Shown here piece by piece: positions 15,521 through 25,887 of a DNA stretch of 64,000 nt. The notes under the pieces are model-generated. The model did not search any database and was not told the origin of the DNA. It was given only the letters and a program-made list of their open reading frames with translations. Position numbers and translations under genes: made by a program. Each line of letters begins with the position of its first letter. Within the stretch, counting starts at the first letter, position 1. Source of the DNA: Bdellovibrionales bacterium Ga0074139. GTDB taxonomy: Bacteria > Bdellovibrionota > Bdellovibrionia > Bdellovibrionales > Bdellovibrionaceae. The DNA is taken from the NCBI GenBank assembly GCA_001464795.1, contig LNEB01000007.1, forward strand, positions 124,001 to 188,000, written 5' to 3'.

Positions 15521-18500
15521 GAAGAACATTTTGGATTCTTTTTACTCCTGCCTTACTGGTGATTGTTCTTGGGTCACTATTTAATCAAATAGTGGCGCCT
15601 GGCTTGATTCAGTTAGCCGTGCAGAAAATTGAAGAGATCACAAAAAAACAAGGACCCTTTCAAGTTAAAATCACGCAAGCTCAGTTGACCTATTGGCCCT
15701 TAGGAGTTCGGTTGAACTCTGTCCAGTTAAAACCAAAAGTGCAGTTCCAGCCCCTTATCTCTGACATTGAAGTTCAAGAAGTCTCGGCTCATTTGGCTTT
15801 ATTTGCATTACTAACAGGCAAACTCAAAATCAGCGAAGTGAATATTCAGTCCCCTTCGGTGCAGATCAATTACAAATGGAAAAACGAGACTCCAGCGAAT
15901 TCTAACTTACCGCTTGATTTAGACTGGCAAAAGTATCTTAAACCCCTTGAGCTATTACCCATTGAACAGCTTAATATCTACAATCTGAATCTGAAAATTT
16001 TTGATCCCCTCAGCCGAAGAAGTTTTTCCCTATCCCCCGTGGAAGTGCAATTTTTAAAGTTGCCAAATCTTTTTCAAGCCCAAATCAATGCGCCACAAAT
16101 CACGACGTCGTGGGACCCTCAGCAATTTGTAAAAACAGAATTGCAATTTTCGCTAGTAGTAACTCCTGACAACTTTCGAATTCGAAACTTTGCACTCAAA
16201 AATAGAACTTTGGAGTTCAACCTTTCAGGCCAACTTAAAAAAGGGAAGAAAAAAAACGATCTGCAAACTCAAATGTATTGGAACAGTCAAATTTCTTTGG
16301 ATGAAATCAAAGGAGCTTTAAAACTGATATCAGCTGACATTAGTATTCCAGAATTAAAAGGTTTGCTGACATCTGAAGGAAGCTGGAAACCCACACCTAA
16401 CGACTTATGGAAATCTGATTTTCAAATTAAAACCCAGAATGTACAAATTGAAAAATTTAAAGTGGGGAATGCGGAAATCAAAGGTCAATTTCAGAATGAA
16501 CAAATTGAATTTGATAAAATTGAAGCACAACATCCTGCAGGTCTAATAGAACTCACAGGCACTCAATTGGGACTGACAGATCAGTTTCCATTAACCACCA
16601 CCGTCAAAGTCAAATCTCTGGATTATGAAAAGTTGTTTCAATCCTTAAACTTAAAAAATATCCCTGTGTTTGGACAACTTCAAGGGCAAGCCGATTGCAA
16701 AGCCACACTAAAAAACATTACTGCTAATTGTAAATTTGAAGTTGCAACTAATAATTTTCAAATACAATTTCCAAAAAGGGAATTATTAAAAATTAAAGAA
16801 TTATCGGGGCGTGGCGAATTAAATGTTGATCTTGAAAAAATTGATTTCAAGTCAGAACTTTTCATGCCTCAGTCATCTGGAAAAGCAGAAGGACGTGTTA
16901 CATTTTCAAAGGGCTTTAATATTTCTTACTTAGCCAATCAATTGAATTGGAGCGATGTTGAAAATTTATCAGGGCTTAATCTGTTGGGTGTTTCACAAAT
17001 TACGGGAACAACTGAAGGGAATGCATCACAGGCTGTTTTTAATTTAACAGCCAAAACAAAATCCACCAGCATCAGTGATTTTTATCTTGGTGATACAGAT
17101 CTTAAAATTGACTATAAAGATGGAAATCTTTTCTTGCCTCAATCACAAATTCAATTACAAAGCTCTGTAATAAAAGGTGCAATTAAAGTTGATTTGAATG
17201 ACTCGCGAATTCAAGGAAAATTAAATTCACAGAATATTGATCTTGGAAGTATTAAAGAGATTTTACTAATACCAGTGCCAATTCCAATCGAAGTCGCTGG
17301 AAAAGGCCAACTTGATTTGGAATTTGAAGGACCACTGAATTTTTGGAAATTGAATACAAAATTGCAAGCCCAATTTGTTCAGCCTCAATTAGCAGGCGAA
17401 GTTCTTGAATCTCTAAGGGCTACGATCACAAGCACTGATGGAAATTTTCAAATTCAACAATTGGAAATGTTACGAAATGAATCTCAGTTTGTACTCAATG
17501 GAAATATCGACTCAGAAAAAAATCTAAACTTAATCGGCAATTTGAAAAATGTTCGACTTGAGGAAAGCGACAACTTATCCAGAATTGGCTGGCCACTATC
17601 AGGACAACTGAATTCCCAGATAAAAATTTTAGGATCTTTATCTAAAATTAATTTAACGATCAATGGACAAATTGCCAGAATGATTTTGAATGAAAACGAA
17701 GTACCAAATTCAAATTTTAAATTTCAGTTGGTGGACTCAAAAGCCACTTTAGAGGGTTTATTTTTTGGAAATAAAATTCAAACTCTGGCCGAGTGGCCAG
17801 TCAGTTCGATTTCCCAAAAAGTGGCTCTCAAGTTTAAATCACTTGAATGGGACTACACACCTTGGCTTTCACTATTTAATGCAGGCGCCATTAACGAGGA
17901 AACTCAAGGACAGCTGACCTCTGATATTCAGCTCGAATCAGTGACCGGAGATTGGACTCAGCTCAGTGGCTTTGCCAAACTTGATCAGTTATCCCTAACA
18001 AGACAAGGCCTCACTTTATCAAATAAAAAGCCCATTGAGATTCAAGTTCAAAATGGACTGTTTAACACCCAAAATTTTTTACTCAATGATCAAAGCCAAG
18101 GGCGATTAGAGATCCGATCCACAGACTCTTCATTTAAAAATCTCGATTTGCAGATACTTGCGCAAACAGATTTAAAGCTTATGCAAATATTTGTTCCCAC
18201 TTTTGATGAAATCAGTGGACCCATAGAATTGAATACGAGCTTAAAAGGACCTGTGACGAAACCCAATTTAATTGGACAAATGAAAGTGACAGATGCCTAT
18301 TTAAAAGTAAAAGGCTTTCCTCACTCTGTTGAAAAATTAAATTTGGATTCCAGTTTTTCACAATCTCGAGTTTTGTTTAATAAAATAACTGCAGAGCTTG
18401 GCGGTGGTCGCCTAACAGGAGAAGGAAGCCTTCAAATTCAAGGTAACGAAGACATTCCTCTGTATATTCGTGCATCTGGTAAGCAACTGACATTGAATAT

Positions 18501-19473
18501 TCCCAATGGAGTTAAAACAAAAGGTGATGTGGAAATCACTTTAAGTGGTCGAAAATTTCCTTATTTATTAAACATTCAATACCAAGTGAAATCAGCGGAT
18601 GTAGAAATGGAGTTTGGTGGTGAAGCCAACTCGGAAAATGTAAGAAAAAATTATTATCTACCGACACAATTAAAAGAAGTGACGACAGAACCCATCGAAC
18701 TTGACATAAAGCTCACTTTTGAAAAACCTGTACAAATTAAAAATAATCTTTTAGATGCTCAAGTAACAGGTCCCTTAAGTGTTAAAGGCTCACCTTCAAA
18801 TCCAATATTAATTGGCCAAATAAAAAGCTTAAAAGGCAGTCAGCTGTTTTTTAAAGATAAACCATTTGAGATCCAAACCGCAAATATTCAATTTAATAAC
18901 AACAGAGAAATTAATCCTGAACTTTTTATTGCGGCACAAACCCGAGTTGATACTTTTGATGTATCTTTATTGGTTCAGGGAACAGCTAAAGAGCCCACCA
19001 TTCGTTTATCAAGTGTGCCACCACTTTCTGATAATGATTTAACTTCACTGCTTGCTCTTGGAGTCACCTCAAGCCAGTTGGCTGATGTTAAGTCCAGTGA
19101 TCAGCAGACTCAAACGGCCAATGAAGTTTTTGCAGCCGCATTTCAAAGCACAGGACTTTCTCAAAAAGTGCAGTCTGCCACTGGTTTCAATGTTCAACTG
19201 TCCAATTCCTTCGATACAACTCGAAATATTAGTGTTCCGAAGTTCACAGTCAGTCGAAAGCTGAATAAAAAAACAAGTGCAAGTGTGGCCTTTCCTGTGA
19301 CAGGAGATCAAAAAACTCCTGAAGGAAAAATTCAATATTCATTAACAGATGCATTTTCTATAAATGGTTCCTATGAAACTAGAAAATTTGATCAATCGAC
19401 GACGAACTCTGAGCAAAGAGAAATTCCTAGCATTTTGGGTCTTGATCTTGAATTCTCTAGGGAGTTCAAGTGA
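15502..19473 (+). CDS. tamB: Translocation and assembly module protein TamB (AsmA-like, DUF490)
   Basis: TamB bridges the inner membrane and the Omp85 partner across the periplasm and is linked to outer-membrane protein insertion and lipid transport. The 1323-residue protein has one N-terminal membrane anchor (about residues 7-28) and no cleavage site. A long repetitive beta-helix-like body follows (recurrent L-x-G-x-(I/L)-x-(V/I/A) strands). The C-terminal DUF490-type domain (from about 1000) has the family-typical KGSQLFFKDKPFEIQTANIQFNNNRE..., PLSDNDLTSLLALG and VSRKLNKKTSASV...FSINGSYETR segments. It overlaps the upstream coiled-coil gene by 19 bases and the downstream Omp85 gene by 4 (GTGA), as in tamA-tamB units but with reversed order and an extra gene. 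Confidence 0.9.
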   Translation: MEISWVRRTFWILFTPALLVIVLGSLFNQIVAPGLIQLAVQKIEEITKKQGPFQVKITQAQLTYWPLGVRLNSVQLKPKVQFQPLISDIEVQEVSAHLALFALLTGKLKISEVNIQSPSVQINYKWKNETPANSNLPLDLDWQKYLKPLELLPIEQLNIYNLNLKIFDPLSRRSFSLSPVEVQFLKLPNLFQAQINAPQITTSWDPQQFVKTELQFSLVVTPDNFRIRNFALKNRTLEFNLSGQLKKGKKKNDLQTQMYWNSQISLDEIKGALKLISADISIPELKGLLTSEGSWKPTPNDLWKSDFQIKTQNVQIEKFKVGNAEIKGQFQNEQIEFDKIEAQHPAGLIELTGTQLGLTDQFPLTTTVKVKSLDYEKLFQSLNLKNIPVFGQLQGQADCKATLKNITANCKFEVATNNFQIQFPKRELLKIKELSGRGELNVDLEKIDFKSELFMPQSSGKAEGRVTFSKGFNISYLANQLNWSDVENLSGLNLLGVSQITGTTEGNASQAVFNLTAKTKSTSISDFYLGDTDLKIDYKDGNLFLPQSQIQLQSSVIKGAIKVDLNDSRIQGKLNSQNIDLGSIKEILLIPVPIPIEVAGKGQLDLEFEGPLNFWKLNTKLQAQFVQPQLAGEVLESLRATITSTDGNFQIQQLEMLRNESQFVLNGNIDSEKNLNLIGNLKNVRLEESDNLSRIGWPLSGQLNSQIKILGSLSKINLTINGQIARMILNENEVPNSNFKFQLVDSKATLEGLFFGNKIQTLAEWPVSSISQKVALKFKSLEWDYTPWLSLFNAGAINEETQGQLTSDIQLESVTGDWTQLSGFAKLDQLSLTRQGLTLSNKKPIEIQVQNGLFNTQNFLLNDQSQGRLEIRSTDSSFKNLDLQILAQTDLKLMQIFVPTFDEISGPIELNTSLKGPVTKPNLIGQMKVTDAYLKVKGFPHSVEKLNLDSSFSQSRVLFNKITAELGGGRLTGEGSLQIQGNEDIPLYIRASGKQLTLNIPNGVKTKGDVEITLSGRKFPYLLNIQYQVKSADVEMEFGGEANSENVRKNYYLPTQLKEVTTEPIELDIKLTFEKPVQIKNNLLDAQVTGPLSVKGSPSNPILIGQIKSLKGSQLFFKDKPFEIQTANIQFNNNREINPELFIAAQTRVDTFDVSLLVQGTAKEPTIRLSSVPPLSDNDLTSLLALGVTSSQLADVKSSDQQTQTANEVFAAAFQSTGLSQKVQSATGFNVQLSNSFDTTRNISVPKFTVSRKLNKKTSASVAFPVTGDQKTPEGKIQYSLTDAFSINGSYETRKFDQSTTNSEQREIPSILGLDLEFSREFK

Positions 19474-22214
19474 GAATATTCCTGATTCTCTTTTTACTGC
19501 CCATTTGGGTGTTGGCGAACTGGAATGTGGATTTGAGCCAACTTCCAGTCCAGTTAAAAGATTCTGTTTTGGAAAGTTTGCGAGATCAAAAATTTGAAAA
19601 CCTAACTCAAGGTGAAGTGGATGATTTGATAAAAATTATTCATTTGAATGCTCAGTACGATCCCGTTGTTGCTACTGTTAAAGATTCCAAGACTGTTATT
19701 ATAACAGTGGAATCACGATCTCGGATTCAATCACTTAAGTTTTTAGGTTCTGACAAATTCAGTTCTTCCGAAATTCGTAGAATCATGACTGTTCAAGAAG
19801 GTGACACTTTCGAACCTGATCGGTTGGTCAGGCAAGCTGAGGAGCTTCAAGACTACCTTCGTTCTTTGGGATATATCGAGGCTGAAGTCGAAGTGGAGTT
19901 TCCTGAAGCTCAGCCCTTTCAAATAGATTTGAAGGTTATTATCAAACCAGGAAGACCTACACAAATTCAAGAAATCGAATTTTTTGGCAAAAACACTGAA
20001 CTCATGAGCCGATTGAAACGACAAACTAAAAAACTATTGGGTGATATTTTAACTGATTCCAGCCTAAAAGAACTACAAGACCGTATTGATGAAGTTTTAA
20101 AAACTGAGCGTGCCTTTATGGCCAGGCGGCTGCCACCGGAAGTATTACTCAACTCTCAAAAAAATAAAGCTCGTATTCAATTTACAATCGAAGATGATCA
20201 TCAATATACTTTTCAAATTACGGGATCCACGCAACTCTCTTCTTTGATCAGCTTGGATGAAACCTTAGATCTATCGCAAGTGACTTTAGGTAATACGAAC
20301 TTGGTATCAGATTTAACAAATCGATTAAGGCAGTATTATTTCAAAAAGGGCTACGCCCGCGTCGAAATCATGCCTGAACAAAAAAATCTCACTTCGTTTA
20401 AGAAAATAGTTAATTTTCAAATCAAAGAAGGACCTGTTGTCAAAATTGAAAAAATCACTGTTCAAGGCCGAATCTCAAAATCTTCAGAGTCCTATCAAAA
20501 ACTATTTTTAACTGTGGCAGAACCCTTAATTCGAAAGCGATTTTATCAAAAAGAAGATCTTGATCGATCTTTAGAAAATTTTAAACTACTGCTGCAAAAC
20601 CAAGGCTACTTGCAGGCTAACATTACATCCTCAAGAGCCATTTATAACAATGAACGTGACCGTCTGGATATCACAATCAATTTGGATGAAGGTGTATTGA
20701 CCCGAGTTGAGGGTTTTCTTTTTGAAAATACCAAGGCCTTTTCCAATGAAATTTTACAAAAAGTGGTGGGTTTTACACCTGGTGAACCACTGCAATTAAA
20801 CAAGATCGAAGATTCATTAGTAAAACTCAAAAATCATTACAAAAATAATGGCTACCTTGAAATGTTGATTCTTAATGAACGAATTGGATTGGTTCGCTAC
20901 AACGAAGATAATTCAAAAGCACAATTAGTTTATAAAATTTTTGAAGGCCCTAAGGTTCAGGTTCAAAGTATTTACATTGAGGGTCTTAAACAAACCAAAG
21001 ATTACGTTGTTTTGAATGAGTTGGATTTTGCAGTGGGTGACATCTTAACTCCCTCAAAAATCGAAGAGTCCATTTCTAGAATCCAAAGAACAGGCCACTT
21101 TTCAAGTGTGGACATAAGAACTGTTGAAGATAAAACAGAAGTGGAAAAGCGAACTGTTTTAGTGCGAGTGACAGAGGCGAACCCTGGTAAATTAAGCATT
21201 GGTTTAGGATTAACAAACGAAAGAGATATCACAGTTCGCGGTTATTTAGGACTCGCTTACAGAAATATCTATGGAACCGGCCGTGGTATTTCGGCCCGTG
21301 TGGATGGCAATTATAATATTTCTGATATTCAGTTTCTTGAAAACCGGGTCACAGTGGGTTACCTCGAACCTTTTTTGTTTAACTCCAGATACAAAGGACG
21401 ACTCAATTTAACTCGTTCGGAATCTATTACAGATTTTGAGCGCGAACGAGCCACAGAAACCCTTCAACAGACTTGGTCTATCGAAAAAGATTTTACATCA
21501 CACCTCACGGGAGTTTGGGACGTTTACACCCGTGCTAGCTCTGAGGATTTCAATATTCGTGGTGAGCCCGATCGATTAAGATCTATCATCGGCTCCACAG
21601 GAATCACTTTGGATGCTGACTTTCGTGACAATTTAGTAAGGCCTCGAAAAGGCCATCAATCTCGCATGAGTTTTGAATACGGAAATCCTGATTTAGGAAG
21701 TACAAAAACCATTGAGTTTTTCAGAGCCTCTGCCAGCGCCACAGCCTACGCAAGCTTTTGGGATAATAAGGTCACATGGTCCAATGGAATTCGTTATGGA
21801 TTTTTAGAAAACTTAAGCCCTCGATCTGACGGGGCCGTTCCCTATAACCGTAAAGGTTTCTACTTAGGTGGTCCGTCCACCATTCGTGGTTTTGATCCCA
21901 CATCCGAAGCTTTTCCGTCCAGCGAGCTTTTAGAAAGTGTAGATGACCGAATGACCAAGCAAACTCGAATGTATCTGGTCAGGTCCACAATAAGTTACCC
22001 CATTATTAGCATCGTGGAAGGCACTTTGTTTTATGATGGTGGACAAATCGAAGTGGACGGCCTTGATTTGGGCTTTGGCTACCGCCATGCGGCAGGATTT
22101 GGTATTTTGATCAATACGCCCGTGGGTCCTTTGAACCTGGAATTTGGCTTTAAATTGAATCAAAAAAGTGGAGAATCTCCCTCTGCGTTCCATTTGTCTT
22201 TTGGCCTTTTCTAG
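19470..22214 (+). CDS. tamA: Omp85-family outer-membrane protein TamA-like, with about six POTRA repeats
   Basis: It starts with GTG inside the tamB stop (GTGA). The 914-residue protein has a signal peptide (cleavage near VLA-N) and then a long POTRA array. I count six POTRA-like units, beginning near SRIQSLKFLGSDKF, PTQIQEIEFFGKN, HQYTFQITGSTQ, VVKIEKITVQGR, TRVEGFLFENTKAF and KVQVQSIYIEGLKQ. The 16-stranded barrel covers about the last 350 residues, including the L6 motif STIRGFDP and a C-terminal strand ending FHLSFGLF. TamA normally has three POTRAs and BamA five, so this resembles a BamA-sized protein coupled to TamB. The tamB linkage favours the TamA role, but a BamA identity cannot be excluded. 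Confidence 0.85.
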   Translation: MRIFLILFLLPIWVLANWNVDLSQLPVQLKDSVLESLRDQKFENLTQGEVDDLIKIIHLNAQYDPVVATVKDSKTVIITVESRSRIQSLKFLGSDKFSSSEIRRIMTVQEGDTFEPDRLVRQAEELQDYLRSLGYIEAEVEVEFPEAQPFQIDLKVIIKPGRPTQIQEIEFFGKNTELMSRLKRQTKKLLGDILTDSSLKELQDRIDEVLKTERAFMARRLPPEVLLNSQKNKARIQFTIEDDHQYTFQITGSTQLSSLISLDETLDLSQVTLGNTNLVSDLTNRLRQYYFKKGYARVEIMPEQKNLTSFKKIVNFQIKEGPVVKIEKITVQGRISKSSESYQKLFLTVAEPLIRKRFYQKEDLDRSLENFKLLLQNQGYLQANITSSRAIYNNERDRLDITINLDEGVLTRVEGFLFENTKAFSNEILQKVVGFTPGEPLQLNKIEDSLVKLKNHYKNNGYLEMLILNERIGLVRYNEDNSKAQLVYKIFEGPKVQVQSIYIEGLKQTKDYVVLNELDFAVGDILTPSKIEESISRIQRTGHFSSVDIRTVEDKTEVEKRTVLVRVTEANPGKLSIGLGLTNERDITVRGYLGLAYRNIYGTGRGISARVDGNYNISDIQFLENRVTVGYLEPFLFNSRYKGRLNLTRSESITDFERERATETLQQTWSIEKDFTSHLTGVWDVYTRASSEDFNIRGEPDRLRSIIGSTGITLDADFRDNLVRPRKGHQSRMSFEYGNPDLGSTKTIEFFRASASATAYASFWDNKVTWSNGIRYGFLENLSPRSDGAVPYNRKGFYLGGPSTIRGFDPTSEAFPSSELLESVDDRMTKQTRMYLVRSTISYPIISIVEGTLFYDGGQIEVDGLDLGFGYRHAAGFGILINTPVGPLNLEFGFKLNQKSGESPSAFHLSFGLF

Positions 22215-22273
22215 GCTAGCGTCAGCAAGCTTTTACTGCAAATTTCTTTATCCCCCTACTTGAAAGGAACTTT

Positions 22274-23782
22274 ATGCGTTTGCACCCGGTTCGCGTTTAC
22301 CCATCAAAAGAAAAATTAGAAAAAAAAGATCAATTGGCTTGGAAAATGGCTGAGGTTGCAACAGATAACGTTAAAATTTCTGAAGACGTCATCGATATGA
22401 TCATCAACCGCATCATTGATAATGCCTCGGTCGCCATTGCGGCTGCTAACCGCAGACCTGTTGCCAGCGCAAGGGCTATGGCTTTGACTCATCCTAGGTC
22501 AGGCGGCGCCACTGTTTTCGGTATGCCTAATGATCAAACTTTTTCATGTGAATGGGCCGCTTGGGCCAATGGCACTGGCGTTCGTGAACTTGATTATCAT
22601 GATACATTTTTAGCTGCTGATTATTCTCATCCAGGTGACAACATTCCGCCCATACTGGCAGTGGCTCAGCAAAAAAATAAAACAGGAATGGATCTGATTC
22701 GTGGCCTTGTGGTGGGATACGAACTGCATGTGAATTTAGTAAAAGCCATCTGTCTGCATAAACATAAAAAAGATCATATTGCTCACTTGTGTCCCGCTCA
22801 GGCTGCAGGAATCGGAACATTACTGGGACTATCAACTGAACAAATTTATCAAGCGATTCAACAAGCGGTGCATGTTTCATTCACGACAAGACAATCTAGA
22901 AAAGGTGAAATCTCATCGTGGAAAGCTTACGCCCCAGCCCATGCAGGGAAATTAGCTGTTGAAGCCGTGGACCGAATCATGCGCGGCGAAGGGGCCCCCT
23001 CGCCTATTTATGAAGGTGAAGACTCTGTGATTGCTTATATGCTGGATGGAAAAGACGGAAAATACTCTGTTCCCCTTCCTGAAAAGGGCGAAGAAAAACG
23101 TGCCATCCTTGAGACTTATACAAAAGAACACTCAGCTGAATACCAATCCCAAGCTCTTATTGATTTGGCTTTCCGCATGGGGAAAAAAGTGAAAAACTGG
23201 GATGATGTCAAAGATGTTTTGATTCACACATCTCACCACACTCATTACGTCATCGGAACAGGCGCTGGAGATCCACAAAAAATGGATCCACAAGCTTCCC
23301 GGGAAACTCTGGATCACTCGATCATGTATATCATTGCCATCGCCTTACAAGATGGTAAGTGGCATCATGTAGACTCCTATGAGCCCGCTCGCGCTCAACG
23401 TCCTGACACAGTGAAATTGTGGCATAAAATTAGAACAGTTGAAGATCCTAAATGGACAGCTGCTTATCACGACCAAGATCCAAACAAAAAAATGTTTGGT
23501 GGAAAAGTGGAAATCACTTTAAATAACGGCGAGAAAATCATTGATGAATTAGGTGTGGCCAACGCTCACCCTGCCGGTGCTAAGCCCTTTAAGCGCGCTG
23601 ACTACATCCGCAAGTTTGACATGCTGACAGCTGATATTATCTCAAAATCCGAGCGTGATCGTTTTATCCAGTTGGTAGAAAATTTGCCACAGCTTACTGC
23701 TGAGCAACTCAAGCAATTGAACGTGCAGATTCCACTGGACAAATTAACGAACAATAAACGTGACGAAAAAGGAATTTTTTAA
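22274..23782 (+). CDS. prpD: 2-methylcitrate dehydratase PrpD (MmgE/PrpD family)
   Basis: PrpD dehydrates 2-methylcitrate to 2-methyl-cis-aconitate in propionate catabolism. The 502 residues fit the family (about 480-500). Family features: [18 protein letters not shown] near the N-terminus, the [20 protein letters not shown] block with the conserved Asp-His near 100-115, [24 protein letters not shown], and [23 protein letters not shown] with the conserved Lys/Ala run near 210. A good GAAAGGA ribosome site lies before the ATG. It is the first of three packed prp genes; its stop precedes the prpB ATG by one base. PrpD can also show aconitase activity in other species, so a supporting TCA role is possible. 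Confidence 0.92.
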   Translation: MRLHPVRVYPSKEKLEKKDQLAWKMAEVATDNVKISEDVIDMIINRIIDNASVAIAAANRRPVASARAMALTHPRSGGATVFGMPNDQTFSCEWAAWANGTGVRELDYHDTFLAADYSHPGDNIPPILAVAQQKNKTGMDLIRGLVVGYELHVNLVKAICLHKHKKDHIAHLCPAQAAGIGTLLGLSTEQIYQAIQQAVHVSFTTRQSRKGEISSWKAYAPAHAGKLAVEAVDRIMRGEGAPSPIYEGEDSVIAYMLDGKDGKYSVPLPEKGEEKRAILETYTKEHSAEYQSQALIDLAFRMGKKVKNWDDVKDVLIHTSHHTHYVIGTGAGDPQKMDPQASRETLDHSIMYIIAIALQDGKWHHVDSYEPARAQRPDTVKLWHKIRTVEDPKWTAAYHDQDPNKKMFGGKVEITLNNGEKIIDELGVANAHPAGAKPFKRADYIRKFDMLTADIISKSERDRFIQLVENLPQLTAEQLKQLNVQIPLDKLTNNKRDEKGIF

Positions 23783-23783
23783 A

Positions 23784-24683
23784 ATGCTCTTTGGGAACAA
23801 AAGTCCTTTTGAAAAAAGAAGTGCCTTTAAAAAGATGCTCGCATCAGGAAAGTTACTCAAATTTCCTGGTGCTTTCTCTCCGCTGGTCGCCATGCAAATC
23901 GAAAAAATGGGCTTTGATGGCGTCTACATATCAGGCTCCGTTTTATCAAATGACTTAGGATACCCCGATATTGGTTTGACTACCCTTACAGAAGTCGCTC
24001 AGCGTGGTCGACAAATTGCTAGGGTCACAGCGCTTCCTTCTATTATTGATGCTGACACAGGATTCGGTGTGGCCATGAATGCAGCGCGCACCATTCAAGA
24101 ATTCCTCGAGTTGGGTCTTTCCGGTTGTCATTTAGAAGATCAGGAAAATCCCAAACGCTGTGGTCACCTGGACGGAAAAAGCTTAGTCACAACTAGCGAT
24201 ATGGTGCAAAAAATTCGTGCAGCCGATCAGGCTCGAAAAATGGATCCTAACTTTGTCATCATTGCAAGAACCGATGCCAGAGCGACAGAAGGCTTAGATC
24301 AGGCCATCCAGCGTGCTAAAGCCTACGCTGATGCTGGTGCAGATGTGATATTCACAGAGGCCTTAAAAGATGAATCCGAATTTGAAAAGTTTCGCAAAGC
24401 TGTGAAAACTCCACTTTTAGCCAATATGACTGAGTTTGGGAAATCAAGATTACTGACCACCACCGAACTTGAAAATTTAGGCTATAATATGGTGATCTAC
24501 CCTGTTACCACGTTAAGACTGGCTATGGGTGCAGCTCGCAAAGGTTTAGCTGCCATTCAAACCAGTGGTTCCCAGGAACCTGTGGTGGTTGATATGCAAA
24601 CACGGCAAGAACTTTATGATTTAACCAACTACGAACAGTACAATCAGCTCGATCAAAATATTTTTAATTTTAAACTGAAGTAA
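23784..24683 (+). CDS. prpB: Methylisocitrate lyase PrpB
   Basis: PrpB cleaves 2-methylisocitrate to pyruvate and succinate, the last step of the methylcitrate cycle. It has the isocitrate-lyase/PEP-mutase fold, with the magnesium-binding DADTGFG near 85 and the active-site PKRCGHLDGKSL loop near 123-134 (KRCGH variant). HLEDQENP and ARTDARATEGLDQAI are also conserved. The start chosen is ATG at 23784, 1 base past the prpD stop (299 residues); an in-frame GTG at 23760, overlapping prpD, is the alternative and would add 8 residues. It lies 28 bases before prpC. Confidence 0.93.
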   Translation: MLFGNKSPFEKRSAFKKMLASGKLLKFPGAFSPLVAMQIEKMGFDGVYISGSVLSNDLGYPDIGLTTLTEVAQRGRQIARVTALPSIIDADTGFGVAMNAARTIQEFLELGLSGCHLEDQENPKRCGHLDGKSLVTTSDMVQKIRAADQARKMDPNFVIIARTDARATEGLDQAIQRAKAYADAGADVIFTEALKDESEFEKFRKAVKTPLLANMTEFGKSRLLTTTELENLGYNMVIYPVTTLRLAMGAARKGLAAIQTSGSQEPVVVDMQTRQELYDLTNYEQYNQLDQNIFNFKLK

Positions 24684-24711
24684 AACGAACAAAAAAAGAG
24701 GAGGACAATTT

Positions 24712-25881
24712 ATGAGTCAAGATTACGTTAACCCGGATTACGTACCCGAGCCAGAAAAGGTCAACACGAAAAAGGGACTCGAAGGTGCCGTGATTGATAC
24801 ATCCTCTGTTTCTAAAGTGAACCCTGACACGAACTCCCTGATCTATCGTGGTTACCCCGTTCAAGACTTGGCAGAAAACTGTCAGTTCGAAGAAGTGGCT
24901 TACCTCATGTACAAAAATGAACTACCGAATAAAGCTCAATTGAAAGAGTTCGAAAGCCTCGAGCGCAGCTACCGTGACATTACAAAAGAAAATTTAGGTG
25001 TGATCAAAGCTTTGCCTCAAAAATGTCATCCCATGGATTCTGTTCGCACAGGTGTTAGTTTTCTAGGTTGTGAAGATGAGCGTGTTTGGGATGCAAGTCC
25101 CGCTACCAATTATGACAAAGCGGTTCGATTGCTCGCGAAAATTCCCACCATGGTGGCAGCAGATTATCGCTTCAAAAAAGGTTTGGATTTCATTCCCCCT
25201 AAAAAGGATTTATCCATTTCAGAAAACTTTTTTCATATGTGCTTCGGGCAGATTCCTGAAAAAGAAGTGGTTAAAGCCTTTGATGTCAGCCTGATTCTTT
25301 ATGCTGAGCACAGCTTTAATGCCTCAACTTTTACAACTCGAGTTGTGACCAGCACTGAAAGTGATATTTATTCTGCGACGACAGCCGGTATCGGTGCTTT
25401 AAAAGGACCCTTGCATGGTGGTGCCAATGAAATGGTCATGCATATGATGCTTGAGATTGCTGATCCCACAAAAGCCGAACAATGGATGCTGGATGCTTTA
25501 GCTAAAAAAAGAAAAGTGATGGGCTTTGGTCACCGAGTGTATAAAAAAGGTGATTCTCGTGTTCCAACAATGAAAAAATACGCTCAAAAAATGGCAGACA
25601 TCAAGAACGACCAAAAGTGGATGCAGATGTACGAGTCTTTGGAAAAAGTTATGGTGGAAAAAAAGAAAATTTATCCAAATTTAGATTTTCCTGCAGGGCC
25701 AGCTTATTACATGATGGGTTTTGAAATTGATTTCTTTACTCCCATTTTTGTTATGGCTCGAACCACCGGTTGGACTGCTCACATCATGGAACAGGCCTCT
25801 AGCAACCGAATCATTCGCCCCTTAAGTGAATACATCGGTGCCGGACAACGATCCGTTCAACCCATCTCCGAGCGAGGATAA
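24712..25881 (+). CDS. prpC: 2-methylcitrate synthase / citrate synthase PrpC
   Basis: PrpC condenses propionyl-CoA with oxaloacetate. The 389-residue protein shows the citrate-synthase marks: the catalytic His in EHSFNASTFTTRV near 200, GPLHGGANE near 240, and the catalytic His/Asp region GFGHRVYKKGDSR near 267. Its length is that of the shorter type II / methylcitrate synthases, and its location after prpD and prpB favours methylcitrate synthase. The ribosome site GAGGAGGA is strong. The PhoD-like lipoprotein gene follows after 6 bases, so it is likely co-transcribed. No prpF, acnD or prpR is visible nearby. Confidence 0.92.
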   Translation: MSQDYVNPDYVPEPEKVNTKKGLEGAVIDTSSVSKVNPDTNSLIYRGYPVQDLAENCQFEEVAYLMYKNELPNKAQLKEFESLERSYRDITKENLGVIKALPQKCHPMDSVRTGVSFLGCEDERVWDASPATNYDKAVRLLAKIPTMVAADYRFKKGLDFIPPKKDLSISENFFHMCFGQIPEKEVVKAFDVSLILYAEHSFNASTFTTRVVTSTESDIYSATTAGIGALKGPLHGGANEMVMHMMLEIADPTKAEQWMLDALAKKRKVMGFGHRVYKKGDSRVPTMKKYAQKMADIKNDQKWMQMYESLEKVMVEKKKIYPNLDFPAGPAYYMMGFEIDFFTPIFVMARTTGWTAHIMEQASSNRIIRPLSEYIGAGQRSVQPISERG

Positions 25882-25887
25882 ATAAAA

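Noticed and set aside
24684-24711. Possible promoter for prpC
   Set aside because: The 28-base gap contains only the strong ribosome site; the spacing fits simple co-transcription.
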